A stretch of DNA of 64,000 nucleotides from Linepithema humile (GCF_040581485.1 NC_090132.1:4227001-4291000); one strand, 5' to 3'; positions 49,801 through 61,932 are shown, counted from the first letter of the stretch. Numbers and translations: made by a program. The notes: generated by a model not told the origin, from the sequence alone.

Positions 49801-52800
49801 TGAACGAGCTGTACACCGGATATCATAACCGATTATTACATATTACCGTTTTTTATAAAATGCGGGCAGCGTTCATTCACACTGAAATTCTTTTGGCTTT
49901 CACAAAGACAGATTCTATTAAAATTTGAAAAACTCTAATTACTCAATTGTCGCGCTTCCTACTTTCTATGCGGAATGTTACATAGCCGTTCTTGTTATTT
50001 TTACATCAATAATTATACTTATTCTTCATTATTCCACGAAGATAAAATATATCTATAGTAATTATTTACGTATGGAGATTAATAAAATTTCAGTTACGTA
50101 ATTATTGGAAAAGAAACCGAATAACTACAAAGAAAAATATTTATCAATTTATTAAAAATTATATATTGCATAAAGTGGGCACATATTTCTTCAGCATTTC
50201 TTTCTTTGTTCGCATCACTGTTGAATATTTAGAAATAATGATTCATCTTTAACAGTAATCAATTTGTCTGAACCAAGAGATTCCTCATTTTCTGCAGGAA
50301 GATATCAAAAGGCGGTTATAAAAAAGATGGCATCATATATTTAAAATTTCACACATGTCTGTTCATGCGAGACAGCACGATATATTCGACAGAAACAGGT
50401 TGTCTTAGAAGATTTTCCGTAATCGTGTTTAACGACGTGAAATCGAATCAATTGGCCGGCGATTTTCGTTACGTCAACGTCGGTGATTCTGATGCGCGTT
50501 TACTTAACGATTGAGCAATTGCTTGATAGCGTAATAATGTCGTCGCATTCGCGATCGTCCGCATTCTGAAGCGATCCCTGACGAGACGATTGCGCTCGGT
50601 TTCACCGAAGTCCTCGGCCGAAACTTTCGATGGGTCGCATACGCACAAGTTACCTTGATCTCTGATCAACAAGATTGCGTTGTCACTTTCGCGAATGTCT
50701 CAGAATTATCCGCTATTATCAGTTGCAGATATTTCGATAAATTTGGAATTTTCTTTTTCTTAGGAAAACTTTTGTTAGAGAGATGCTTACTTTGCGATTT
50801 TGCACCTGTGGCTCTCGAACATTTAAAAGATTTATCGCTATTATTACCAGCTTGTATCTGAGCGCGATCACACAATTACGGTCTCCCATCGCTTCCACTT
50901 GCACTTTATCGGGATTCACTTTCCTCGATGCAAAGGAGGCGACCTTTGCAGAGGTCGCCAAGACCGCACTCGAGTTTCACCGGCACCGTTCATCTCGGTC
51001 GACGATTCCCTCGGTGCACAGTCGGACGATCAATCTGCTACTTCCTTCTTCCCGCGGTTCAGCTGAATTGACGCTTTAAGCGACGTTTGCACCGGATGAA
51101 AATGAGAATCGTGTTTATGGGATTGTAGATTTGTCTTACGAGCGTCGGATGATTTATTCGCGAAACGTGTACATTGTTGTTTCGCAGATATTATCGGTTC
51201 TCCAGCTCGCCGTTGTGCAGCTGATGCATAATCTAACGGCAATACAAGCGCGGTTTTGTTCGCCGTTAAAATGAACGATGTAAGCGCAGCCTTCCATCCG
51301 GCAAGAAGAGTTTATCTTTGTGAATCTAGGTTCTTCGAGGTTCAATATAGATCGTAATCATACACATATAAATGCACATGTACCTGCGCACAAAGATGTT
51401 TGTCTAGATATACAAGCGCCGGGTAATCACTTATGCTCGCGCCGATGCTAGCCGCGGATAAGAACGTTAGCCGAGTGGATGAAGCTTAATTTCCACATTT
51501 GAATGTCAGTGCTCGGATAGAATTAATCCTTTCACCGCTACCGTCGGCCACATCTTCCGATGACTTCTGCCGTCGTAAACGTGTCCCTTCGTGGCATCTT
51601 CCGAGACGCGATTCCGACTTTTATATACCTCGCGCGAGAGTTTTATTGTGATTGCCGGAAGTGAGTTACGGAAATCTTGAATTGAATTGTTCCTGAAATC
51701 AAATTTTTTTCTACGCAAAGATGATTCATTATTTTCGAAGTTCTTTGGTGAAGCGAGAAGTTATAGTGATTCCGGACCGATCAATTTTCGATGCTACAAA
51801 AATGTGGTTTTTGTTAGTTGAAAAGTTTAGTGTAAGAAAAAAAGTGAATCCATAATTTGTAATGTTTATTTTATACTATGTAATTTTGTGTACCAATCGT
51901 GATTTTTTCTTCTTTTTGCATTAAATTCTATAATTTAAGTGTTTTGTTTCTACTCATTGTTTTAAAAATTAAAGAAAATAATTTTTAAACATCGAGAAAA
52001 GTAAAATTATATAGATTTTTCTAAGTTCTTCTAAAGTAGATCAGATCATTATTATATTGAACTTTTCGACTATCATAAAGTTTAGAAGCTGTTTTCATTA
52101 TCAGTAAATAATCGTTATATCGGAATTCCGTATTTGTGAAATAATAAAAAATGGCAGGAGCTGATTAGTAGCTGATAATAAACAGCTAATATCAAAAGAA
52201 AGTCGGTGATAATGATTGTGGAAGTAGCGAAGTTGCGTGGCAAAGTTGCGGCGCTTACAGGTTGAGTCCACATTTACTTCCTATATAATTTTATTCTTCG
52301 ATAAATCGGCGATGATGATTTTTTCGTCATTAACTGCGTCTTTTCATAGAGGCAAGACTGCCGAACATCTAAACATCAGTAAGAGACTCATTACACTGTA
52401 CGTATATCCATCTTCGCATGATTGCGCAATCATAAGTCGCTGAGAAAGTGCATCGCGCTTTGCGCGCTATTCATTTACTTCGCACATCGCGTCCGTGTCC
52501 GCCGACGCGTTGCATGATTAATTGCTGCTAGGTTGATGCCAGGCGAGATCCTGCCAAAACTGCAATTTTTCCGCCAATACGCGGATTTTCCTCAATACGT
52601 TGCTAATTGGCGATTACTATCAACGGCTAACAATAGTGCTTTAATAGTTAATTACCGTCAAGTTTTATCTATTGTTTTTATCAAAATCTGGGAAAGAAAT
52701 AAATCTCACAATTTCATAAATTGATTAAAAAAATAAAAATTAATACGTGCAGCATAAAATTAGTGGCTTTAAAGAAATTTTGCTTAATTATCATACATTA

Positions 52801-55090
52801 TTTAGATAACAAAATCTGTCGAAAAAATAATTAATTTTTTAATTAATTTTTACACTTATTTTGTTCAGATAATCAAGAAAATAAAAGCAAAACAATGTGT
52901 GCTTATTCTTTTATTAGGAGAAATTGTAAAAAATTTGATGAGCTAATGATAAAACAATCGCATCGATAATTGACTGCGATTAACAATCAAATGACAATCA
53001 ATTCGAGCGAGCGTTTTGTGATGTAGCAGCTCACACGAAGCGGTCGCCCATAACGAACGAATGATGACCTGGGTCGCTCTCACGCGTCTGCCTCTCAGCT
53101 ATTCACTTCCGCTAGTGAAAGGTGCATGTACTGTAACTGGGGACTACGATAAAATGCACTTACGTGCATCCTCGTGGCGCGCATCATTCGAGCCAAGTAC
53201 ATCAACACTCAGTTAGCAACAAGCAAAGATTTCTTGGATAGATAAGAACTTAGATTGACGCATTGCATTGATTAGAATTCTATTAAAATGTAGTCGCATG
53301 TGTGTTGAATTTTTAGAACTGCAACACGGAAATATTATAATTATCGCAAAGTGTAAATTATAGGAAATAGTGACTGAAAAGATTTTTGAGAAAATTACTG
53401 AAAAGCTAAAAAAAAATAATCTCAGCTCGATGCATTTTTTTCTATTGGATTTTTACAAAGTATTAGAGAGTAGTATAAGCTTCGAATTTCCTTCACTCGA
53501 TAAGCAAATACATTGTTATGTAATTAATCGTACGTTCTAGCTCACGCTTCGTATGTATCATAGGCAGAAATCTAAGCAATTGGTTTGTTCAATCGATTTC
53601 AAAGAGAGAAAGAGAAACGCGAATAGATCTCTGAATAAAATATTATTGTTCTTGATAGCAACTCATTTCCTGAATCGCAATAAGCGCTTTAAATCACAAC
53701 GTATCTCATTAAAAGATAATGTTCTTGTTATAATTATCATTTATCAGAATAAATTTTTAATAGAATTATTATTTATCAAAGTTCTTTGTTCTTATTAAAG
53801 TTATTTCTTTCATATTATACAAAGTATCTTTATTTGTACAGTTGTCCAAAATTCAATATTTTAAAATATTAAATTTGTTTGCATGCAAACCAGAGTAAAT
53901 TAGGACATCATAGAGGTGTGACATATATTTACGTACGATCACTTGAGAAACCGGAATCTGCCATTGGCCTTGATATCACATTTTTGAAAGAAGATACCAA
54001 TTAAAGAATCGCGTAACGACTATTACGCAAAAGCGAGAATTATTCATCGATCTACATATTTTATGGCCTTGGATATTAATATCAAGCTTCTACGAAACTC
54101 GAATTTAAAACGCAGCTGTATTTTCTCACTACATATTTCATTTGTATTTAAAGAACTCGTTTGTGGATACAATTGCTTGATTAATTATCGCAACTTAACA
54201 ACAGTGTTATTACATTATATACCAATAAATTTACGTTATATTAATATAAATGTTATATTAACAATTTAAATACGAAGCAAAAATTTGTTACATTTTCAAA
54301 CAGTAGAAAAATATACAAATTAAAAATATATAAAAGATATTTAACATATTTAATAACGTACTTAAGCCTTCAAAGATTAGAAGACTTCTAAATGTTTTTG
54401 CAAGATTTTTTAGATATTTATGATGTATATAAAGCTTATGTTATTTACCTAGAAATAATTTTTATGGCACAAAATGATTACACTGGCTTAAATTATAGTA
54501 TTCTTACATTATTCTGTTCTATAGAATTTTTAAAATTATATTTCGCAGCTCTGGCAAACAGACTAGCTCTAATTTATACAAAAAATTAATCTACTTTATT
54601 TTTGAATTTTGTAAACATGACGCGAATTAAGAAAAAAGCATCCTTCTGAAATGTTGTATACATAGCATAAGGAAAAAACATAAAACCGGGAAAATATTGG
54701 CAAAATCTCATCACGTACGGTTTTGTGACAGTTGTCGCAATTTCTAAATGACTCTATAATTTCTAATGACTAATAATCTCTAATGACTGCGTAAAGTCGC
54801 GTGCCAAATCGTGCAACGAAAACTTAAGGTAATCATAATGTAATGTTGCGTCATAACTGGCTTAAATCCAATCGAGATTTATATTTATATTTTTCGTTTA
54901 CCAGATACGATATTTGTTACTAGTATAATTATAAAAATCAATTTAAAACATTGAAAGTAAAATCGAGTAAAATTGATTACACAGTTTTAGCTGAATTTTG
55001 ATGTAAAAATTACCAGGATGCAAAATTTTTCACGGAAAGAGTCAAACTTCTGATCTAAAACAAAATCGAGCTTCGTCGCGAATCATCAAA
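40820..55090. other. Gene-poor stretch, 14 kb
   Basis: No gene recognised between glycine-rich gene A and the lysozyme. Mostly AT-rich, with GC-richer islands at about 44,190-44,480, 44,870-45,420, 46,440-47,000, 47,660-47,950, 48,370-48,560, 49,560-49,810, 50,400-51,300, 51,430-51,650 and 53,020-53,220. Some islands hold open frames of 60-113 codons, often overlapping on both strands, without a recognisable domain or splice partners. They could be enhancers, untranslated exons, small lineage-specific genes or exons of a non-coding RNA. Confidence 0.4.
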
Positions 55091-55096
55091 TAGAAA

Positions 55097-55570
55097 TTAC
55101 ACAATCACAGGATCAGACTCGGGCTTGATCACCATCCTTCTTCTTCTGCAATTACCAATGATAGGCAGTGCTTTGTTCTTGCATTTCTTTGTCCATCCGT
55201 CCCACGCTTTGAATCCGTCTCGGTTGACAATTATTTTAGCGCACTCAATGTCTTCCTGTATATTATCATGCAGGAAATCCTCGCAGCGTTTGTTGCAAAT
55301 GCCACCTTTACGTCCTCTGGTGCACCACTTGGCGCTGTTAATCTGTAAGATACCGTAGGAGTAGCTGGACGCTGTCTTTGGTCCAGTCACCAGTCGTGTA
55401 TCCATCCTACTTTCGCTTTGTACCAGACAGACCCAATTGCTAAATAAGCTCCTACTGATTTTACTTCGCTCCAACTCTTTTACAAGCTCGCACTGCGTGA
55501 GTATTTTACCATCCACCGACGAATAGACAGTTATGACCATCAGGATGAACAAGATCCACACTTTCCCCAT
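55097..55570 (-). CDS. C-type lysozyme-like protein lacking the catalytic Asp (157 aa)
   Basis: C-type lysozymes cleave bacterial peptidoglycan. This single-exon gene starts with a signal peptide (MGKVWILFILMVITVYSSVDG) and a mature region beginning KILTQCELVKEL. All eight family cysteines are present (27, 48, 83, 92, 96, 110, 130, 141), together with NWVCL (45-49) and YGILQINS (72-79). The catalytic Glu is kept (Glu53, in QSES). The catalytic Asp, which precedes YGI in active enzymes (DYGI), is Ser71 here. After the last cysteine there is a tail of 16 residues starting RRRR and ending DPVIV, absent from typical insect enzymes. It may bind glycans without normal muramidase activity, or act by another mechanism. 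I see no stop or frameshift, so it is not an obvious pseudogene. Confidence 0.9.
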   Translation of the reverse strand: MGKVWILFILMVITVYSSVDGKILTQCELVKELERSKISRSLFSNWVCLVQSESRMDTRLVTGPKTASSYSYGILQINSAKWCTRGRKGGICNKRCEDFLHDNIQEDIECAKIIVNRDGFKAWDGWTKKCKNKALPIIGNCRRRRMVIKPESDPVIV

Positions 55571-55620
55571 TTTTCAATAGAAAATCGCCAAAATGATGTG
55601 GCGATTATAAAATGGCACGA

Positions 55621-55660
55621 AAAAAGCAATAGTTGCTCGAAAAAAGCAATAGTTGCTCGA
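55621..55660. repeat. Perfect tandem duplication of a 20-bp unit upstream of the lysozyme-like gene
   Basis: AAAAAGCAATAGTTGCTCGA occurs twice in direct succession, 50-90 bp upstream of the start codon, next to a TTATAAAAT stretch. It could duplicate a promoter element; the TATA-like sequence is too close to the ATG for a normal core promoter unless the 5' untranslated region is very short. Confidence 0.7.
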
Positions 55661-55664
55661 TCAA

Positions 55665-57430
55665 TTGCTGATAATTCACTTGATTAATGTCTTAATGACT
55701 TTCTAAACAAATATTTATGTTGAAAGATATCAAGTGAAGATGAAAATAATTGCTACATCTGATTTGACGCGCAACTTGAAGTTTGTCGAGTGTTTATCGT
55801 TGATTCACAATTGCTTTTAGCTCTTAAGTAGGCAGCAGGCACTTAAGTTTTTAATTGTTTCTGAAATTATCTGAACAAATACACCTTTTTATCTGTTTGA
55901 AATTGCGATAAATTGACTTCGTGTTTTACTTCGCGGAGCGAAACATTGCGCGAGATGTTGACGACGATCGCACTGACGATTCACGCGAACATTTGTCTTA
56001 TAAATGCGCCGTCTGTTGCTTATGCCGTGAACGATTACAGGCGACCTTGAAGGTTGTGCGATACGCTATTATCTACTACCGCCGTAGTAAAATGTAAACC
56101 GAGAGACTGTCTTCCTACTTCACTTTGCAACTTTGCATTTTTTCTTCTTTTTTCTTGCAAAATGTTGGAAAGGGCGTTTTAAACGCTATAAAATGCAATT
56201 ACATTTTGCATAAAATCAATTCAGGCAATTGCATATGTTTAACTCATAAAAGGTGCGCGTCATAATCTGTGCATTAATAAACCGTTGCAGAATAATTATT
56301 GCGATACTCATACTTTCTTTTCTAGTCGCAATAATAATTTTGCATTAATAAAATGTTTTATAAAAAAATATATGCACTAATATCATCATCAATATTATTA
56401 AATGCTACATTATTGAACCTTATTATATGTTTTTAATTTTCAAGCAGTGTAATTGCAGCTGATAAATGTATTCATTATTCAAAGAATTAACAGACGTATT
56501 ATTCGAGCGCACAATTAACGCTTGAAAGAACATGTTTCATTGATATAATAAAGATAATATTATATAAAAATGCGACAAGCATTATTATATAATATTTATT
56601 ATTTGCATTATTATAATGATATCTTTAAATCACAATGTCATAATTATCTATAATTCAATTTTACAAAATATAATGTAAATTATAATTATCATTGTTTATT
56701 GCAAAACTAATTGTTTTTTGCTTTTTTTTATTTCTTTAAATTCGGAAGTCTCGTAAGTTATCACTTGTGAAAAAAGGAATATAATTTGCGATAATACATT
56801 TATAATAATATCTTTACGGATACAAATAACAACAATCTATGATTTATTATTACGCTCTAAATTACAATGTACTCAGTGTGCATAGTACAATGCATCACAC
56901 AAAGAGATCGCGCTCTTTTCCGAGTAATATTTTGTTAGTATTTATCATTGAAGAAATCATATTTTACAAATTATCATTGTTTACTACGTTTCCAGTTATT
57001 TGCTTTTTCTCTGTTTTACTTAAACCCCACTTAAAAACTTGATAAGTTATCACTTAGAATTCGCGCTAACTGATGCAAAATTGATTCTCTTCTCTACGCT
57101 GCGTTTCCTATAATGTAGCTATTTCTGATTGAAGTTTGACCCCACGCGCTGGTTACAAAGTTTTCTGAAAACTCTTTCCAATTTTCTAGAAATTTCTTCG
57201 AACTTTCTAGAAATCTACGAATTGATGATATTGATTTTTTAATATTATTCTCATTAATTTTAGGACAAAAATTATAAAAAATAGAAGCATATGTAAAAGA
57301 AGGATATAATCTATTTTTTGTTTGAAGTATGATCTTCTGTTTATCGCATTTTTATATAACAACAAGAAAGAGAATAGCGAACGATCATCGATAGAGAACG
57401 AAAGGTTTCGTTATTTAAGACAATTAAGAA
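55665..57430. other. AT-rich intergenic region
   Basis: No gene recognised. A short hairpin-forming AT-rich repeat is visible around 56,552-56,600. The right part grades into the duplicated block of glycine-rich gene B. Confidence 0.5.
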
Positions 57431-58140
57431 AAAAATACACGAGTTTTTAACGGTGGCGACATTTTTTTTAATTCTTTTTCTACAAAAGAAAGTTTTTATA
57501 CAAGTATAAAAAGATATATGGTTAAGGAGTAAGTGTCAAAATATATAAAAGATAGTGTGTATATGTGTGTATTTTGTGTACGTGTACGTTGCAGCGGTGT
57601 CTATCGTGTTGCGATATCGATTCTTGCGATATTCTCAACTCATTTGACAAACTTGATCGAAAAATTCTTCCCTTGTGTTTTACTATCTTCCAACATTCTG
57701 AATCAAGGCTTTTGATTAGTATTGATGTGTAATTATTTCGGCGAAACAAATGAACCAAATGAAGGAGTGGATGTTACGCAGCGATAGAATTTTGTTTACA
57801 AAACGCTTGATAGTGCGCCGCTCATGTCTTTGACTCATTGGTCTCGTCTTTTTCCATTCGTATGTTCCATGAATACCTTGGCGATGAGTGCGAGAGAGAG
57901 CGTTTGTGCCGCAGCGGGTGTATGTGTGCATATCTGCAACTAAGTAATTACTAATCCTGCCTCATTGAGATATCACCGATCTTCGATTCTCTGAATTCAA
58001 AGACGACTATGACGACTGATGTGATTTCGGTACAATAGGTTCTGGCACTGTACCAACTGCCTAGAATAGTTTTGGCGAGTAATCATCCAGCAGAGAAATG
58101 ATAAAACGAAAAAATTGGTCATGTTTACTCCTGCGGTATC

Positions 58141-58179
58141 GACTTGTCGAAGCGACGACTGTTGGATCCTCGACAAGTC
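58141..58179 (-). other. Stem-loop B1 with conserved loop
   Basis: GACTTGTCGA (58141-58150) and TCGACAAGTC (58170-58179) flank AGCGACGACTGTTGGATCC. The stem is identical to A1 and the loop differs by one base, in a block where neighbouring sequence has diverged much more. Confidence 0.7.
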
Positions 58180-58222
58180 GCGCACGGCTGCTGGTTTTCC
58201 GCGAGTCTCGGGATACTTCGAT

Positions 58223-58257
58223 TACGTTAAAGCGACGACTATTTAATCCTTAACGTA
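58223..58257 (-). other. Stem-loop B2 with covarying stem
   Basis: TACGTTAA (58223-58230) pairs with TTAACGTA (58250-58257) around AGCGACGACTATTTAATCC. Compared with A2, a C-G pair is replaced by A-T and a G-C pair by A-T, and one A/C mismatch becomes A-T. Such paired changes suggest that the fold itself is under selection. Confidence 0.7.
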
Positions 58258-58640
58258 TTAGATGCCATCCCGCAAATTTACATTTCTGCCTCTTACGCGT
58301 TTTTTCAGCATTTGATTTTTCTACTGGCTGGATTCTGACATTGCACCTGAGGGATGTATTCATCATTTAAGACCGCAAAGGCGAGCATTCTTTCGACGAT
58401 CGAACGCTATTCGTGAATTTGTAGCGCGATAATCGAATTCTGGCTTCGACGACTTTCCGAACTACGAGCTTAGAGAATGTGTCATTTCGGGAGAAATTGG
58501 TCCAATGATTTGTTAACAGTCGTAATCATCTTCTTCAATATACATTTGATCTTTTCTATTTCTATGCGTTTTCGCATGTTTCGGTTGCATTTCGAAAAGT
58601 AGTCGTCGCCGGTCATTTTAGATTGTCTTGTTTTCATCTG

Positions 58641-61382
58641 CTATTTTCCTTGCCGTAACGCGTTGAAAGGATTGTTATTTGCTGCTTGGGGTTGACCGGC
58701 TGTCGGCGCACCACCTCCTAACCCTGCTGGAGCTGCTTGCGCGGTCTGTCTGAGTTCAGCTACCTGCTTCCCTTGTTTGATGCTCTCAAACTCTATGCCT
58801 ACGACGCGGATCTGATAACTGGGCACGCCGGATTGTGGGGACGGGGCACCGTATTGCGGCGACGGGGCACCGTATTGCGGCGACGGGGCACCATAGCTGG
58901 AGCTAGGATATCTACCTCCACCTCCACCTCCACCACCACCGCCGAATCCGCCGATAGATTGTGATTGTAGTTCTTCTCTCAAAAGAATTTGTCGGATGTG
59001 TTCGAGTAGTGCGCTGTCCACGGAGGCGCCCTCATTGGTTTGGAATCCAGGTGATACGTGGATATAATCGCCGCTGCCTCCGAAACCGCCTCCGAAACCG
59101 CCTCCGAAACCGCCTCCGAAACCGCCACCGAAACTGCTTATACCACCACCGCCTGTTGGTCTGCTGTAACTATAACCGGAAAGCTGGGCTAGCACACACC
59201 CTGCCAGACCGATAATCATACACTATAATGAGAAAAAATAAGTTTATTACTTTTTAGTTTGAGTTTCCATTAATTAGAAGATAATTTAGATCATTATTGT
59301 TTATTATCTTAAATTTGTTGAATCCATTAAAGTAAGCCAATCGTTTAATGCATTGTTCTGATTGGTTTACTTTAATGGATTTAGCAATTTTAAAATAATA
59401 AGCAATAATGATCTGAAATATTTTCTAATTAATGGATTAAAAATTCACATTGGAATTATTGCGTGACCGCGAGGCTTTTTAAGTTCCATTTCATTAAAGA
59501 TATGTATATATTTATGTGATAATTTTTTGGATATAATATATGTATTTGCGACTTATAATTTTGACAAATCTTGTTGTGAAGAATATGAAGCTCTTCAGAT
59601 TTCTATTTAAATTTGCTGATAAATTCAGTCATTCTTATTTTATTTGATAATCTGATGTTAAAAATGTGTGTTGAAATTTCGTAAGCGATTTCTGTAGATC
59701 CAAGGAGAATTTTACTCCGAAATTTCATTGTTCTGTTTCGTTTATCTTGAAATAACTGATGACAACATTGTTATTAGGTCACAGATTATTTCAAAAGCAT
59801 TGGACAAATATCGTAGCTCCCGCAATCCCCAATTGAGTGAATCGAATAGCTTGGCTTATAGAGAGTGGAAAGGTCAGTCTGCGAGGCGCAAGCCTAACGA
59901 GCAAATCGTTACGTAGTCGGATTTTCACCAGTATAAAGTTTAATTTTTTTGTTCAATTATGGGTAACTTCGCTTATGAAATCGTCTTTCATCTGCGCTTG
60001 TCTTAAAATCTAGTTGTGACGACTGTTCTTGTGCTGGACCACGTTCACAGTTTAATCTATCTTTTTGTTATTATTTTCGTTTTGTCAGATAAATTATTGT
60101 GCAAGTGAAAATTGAATGCATTTGCCGTATCATTTCTATTGTTTAATTTTTTTGAATCACTATTATTGTAGATGGATTTCTAACTAGCCAGAATTGTTTA
60201 ATGTTTGACATAATCCTCGCAATTTGAGCCTCAAAATTTAAAATAAAACGACAAATTATAGAAATGTATAAAACATAACAGGGTGTCTCAGATCGAACAC
60301 ACCAGAATGGCATATTCCTGAGATTATTTTGTGATAAAAATTTTAATATCAAAATATCGAGGCTATAATAGTTTTTAAATAAAAAGCATTTAAAAGTATC
60401 TTTCAGGAATCCATTTATTTATTAAATACAGATGTAAATTTATGTATAACGAAAAATAAAAATAAATTGGTATCTGAAGATACGTTCATTACTGTGCGAT
60501 GCCTGAGCGCGCGAATTTAAAGCAATTTGATTAATCAACTTTAAATGCTTCCCATTTAAAAACTGTTATAGTCTCGACATTTTGATATTAGGATTTTCAT
60601 TTCAAAATAATCTCAAGCATGTGTCATTTCAGTACGGTGCGTTCAGTCAGGAATACTCTGTATATTAAAAAAAGCATTTATGAATTATTTGTTATCTTTC
60701 AGAGGATTATTTTTTAAAATATTTTTTTTTTAAGAAAAATAGAGATATGATATAGAGATATGATATTAAAATTATAAATTAATGATTAATACAAAAATAA
60801 GGTTTTCAAATTTTAATCAATAATGAATGTTTTTGGTAAGTGTAATTAAATAGTCACCGATTTAATTAGCGGTTAATTTCTTTTTAATATTTTTTTCATC
60901 AACGCAGAACAAATTCAATTTTGAATCATGATGTTAGATAGCGTTTTCCACATTTTACCTTTTCACTTTCGCATCGTCGTTTCGCATGTCATCGTCGTTC
61001 CGCATGTCATCGTCGCATTGCATCACGAAATTCAATTTAATCTCAAAAAATGAGAACGAGAATCAAAAAGAGAACAAAAAAGAAAACGTCATTAGATGCT
61101 TGCCATTTCCGCGAGGTAATATGTAACACGTTTCGTGAAAGATCAGAGACGTCAGCTCCATTTTTAAAAAATTAATATTTGCTTTTCGTACTGCTGAAAA
61201 ATCTCTTACTTCATCCTCCCTTTATGTTTTCTTGTCACCTCTTTCACTCACTCGCGCATCTGTGCACTATATTTTCCTACTCGCTTTTTCTTCAACTTCT
61301 TTTTTCTTTTGTTTTGCACGTACCGTTTCTTAGCATAAGTAGTATACAAAAAAAGTTTATTTACCGTAATCAGAAGGTTCAT
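58641..61382 (-). CDS. Glycine-rich secreted structural protein, copy B (199 aa)
   Basis: Paralogue of gene A with the same structure: exon 1 at 61365-61382 (MNLLIT), intron of 2142 bp, exon 2 at 58641-59222. The signal peptide runs MNLLITCMIIGLAGCVLA. Then come GGGFGGGFGGG runs, the conserved core (SPGFQTNEGASVDSALLEHI ... REELQ), a poly-Gly tract, YGAPSPQ repeats and the motif RVVGIEFESIKQGKQVAELRQ. The last 40 residues differ completely from copy A: instead of YGAP units they are Ala/Gly/Asn-rich and end NPFNALRQGK. The acceptor reads TTATAG rather than TTTCAG. The role is presumably an extracellular matrix (cuticle or similar) component, by analogy with other YGAP proteins. Confidence 0.85.
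59267..59435. repeat. 169-bp inverted repeat in intron 1 of gene B
   Basis: The left arm (CCATTAATTAGAA ... TCATTATTG ... AATCCATTAAAGTAAGCC) is an imperfect inverted copy of the right arm. Gene A's intron carries only a single copy of the GGCTTACTTTAATGGATTTA segment (about 39,678), so copy B gained an inverted duplication, or an insertion, after the gene duplicated. Confidence 0.6.
60278..60661. mobile_element. 384-bp MITE in intron 1 of gene B
   Basis: Ends ACAGGGTGTCTCA and AATACTCTGT are inverted copies with mismatches, and the symmetry continues inward for about 120 bp (TGAGATTATTTTG, AATATCAAAAT, TCGAGGCTATAATAG and TTTTTAAAT segments). It has no coding capacity. The termini resemble those of Tc1/mariner-type MITEs, but I could not confirm a TA duplication. 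Confidence 0.6.
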
Positions 61383-61434
61383 GTCAGCTTCTGCGGTTCT
61401 ACTTTGTTCTGTGAGTTCGTAAGTAGTAGAGGCT

Positions 61435-61441
61435 ATTTATA
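61435..61441 (-). promoter_or_regulatory. TATA box of gene B
   Basis: ATTTATA (TATAAAT on the minus strand) lies 53 bp upstream of the start codon, in the same place as in gene A (57 bp). Confidence 0.75.
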
Positions 61442-61474
61442 CCACCTGGAAAAGGCAGGAAGGTGTACAAGAAA

Positions 61475-61516
61475 GAAGAAGAGACGGGGGTTTCTCTCGA
61501 GTGAGAGTGATTCAGT
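61475..61516 (-). promoter_or_regulatory. Upstream element of gene B
   Basis: GAAGAAGAGACGGGGG followed by TCTCTCGAGTGAGAGT matches the gene A upstream element with few changes and has the same spacing to the TATA box. Confidence 0.5.
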
Positions 61517-61932
61517 TACTATTTTATACATATATGTATGTATAAATGGATATAAACCCATATCCATATATATATATATATATATATTCATTTATCTTCA
61601 TATGTCAAAATGAAATTTTACCCACGGGAATCGCTAAGAAGCAGTTTTATCACCAAGCAAGTAAGTTAGATAACTTGGACATATATATATTCGTAGCTGC
61701 GTGTAACATCTACTGCAACGCGCAACTCTTCTCTGTGTCTTAAGTGTCTTTGTTGTTAATTTACGATTAGTTTGTTTTTGTTTTTAACCGCTTTTAAGTA
61801 GTTACTAACCATTTCAGTTTTTCTAATTGCTCATTAAATTGTCTGAATAAGTAACATTTGTATCTGTATTTGAAATTGTTGTAAATTAAGGATACTGAGG
61901 ATAAAAATAGAGGATGTAGAGGAAACTCCAAT

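Larger units (their letters stand above)
57440..58640 (-). other. Presumed 3' untranslated region of glycine-rich gene B (duplicated block)
   Basis: Similar throughout to 37,590-38,890 downstream of gene A, for example TTTTTAACGGTGGCGAC near the distal end and GTGTACGTGTACGTTGC. Numerous substitutions and indels show that the duplication is not recent. The two stem-loops are the best conserved parts. Confidence 0.5.
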
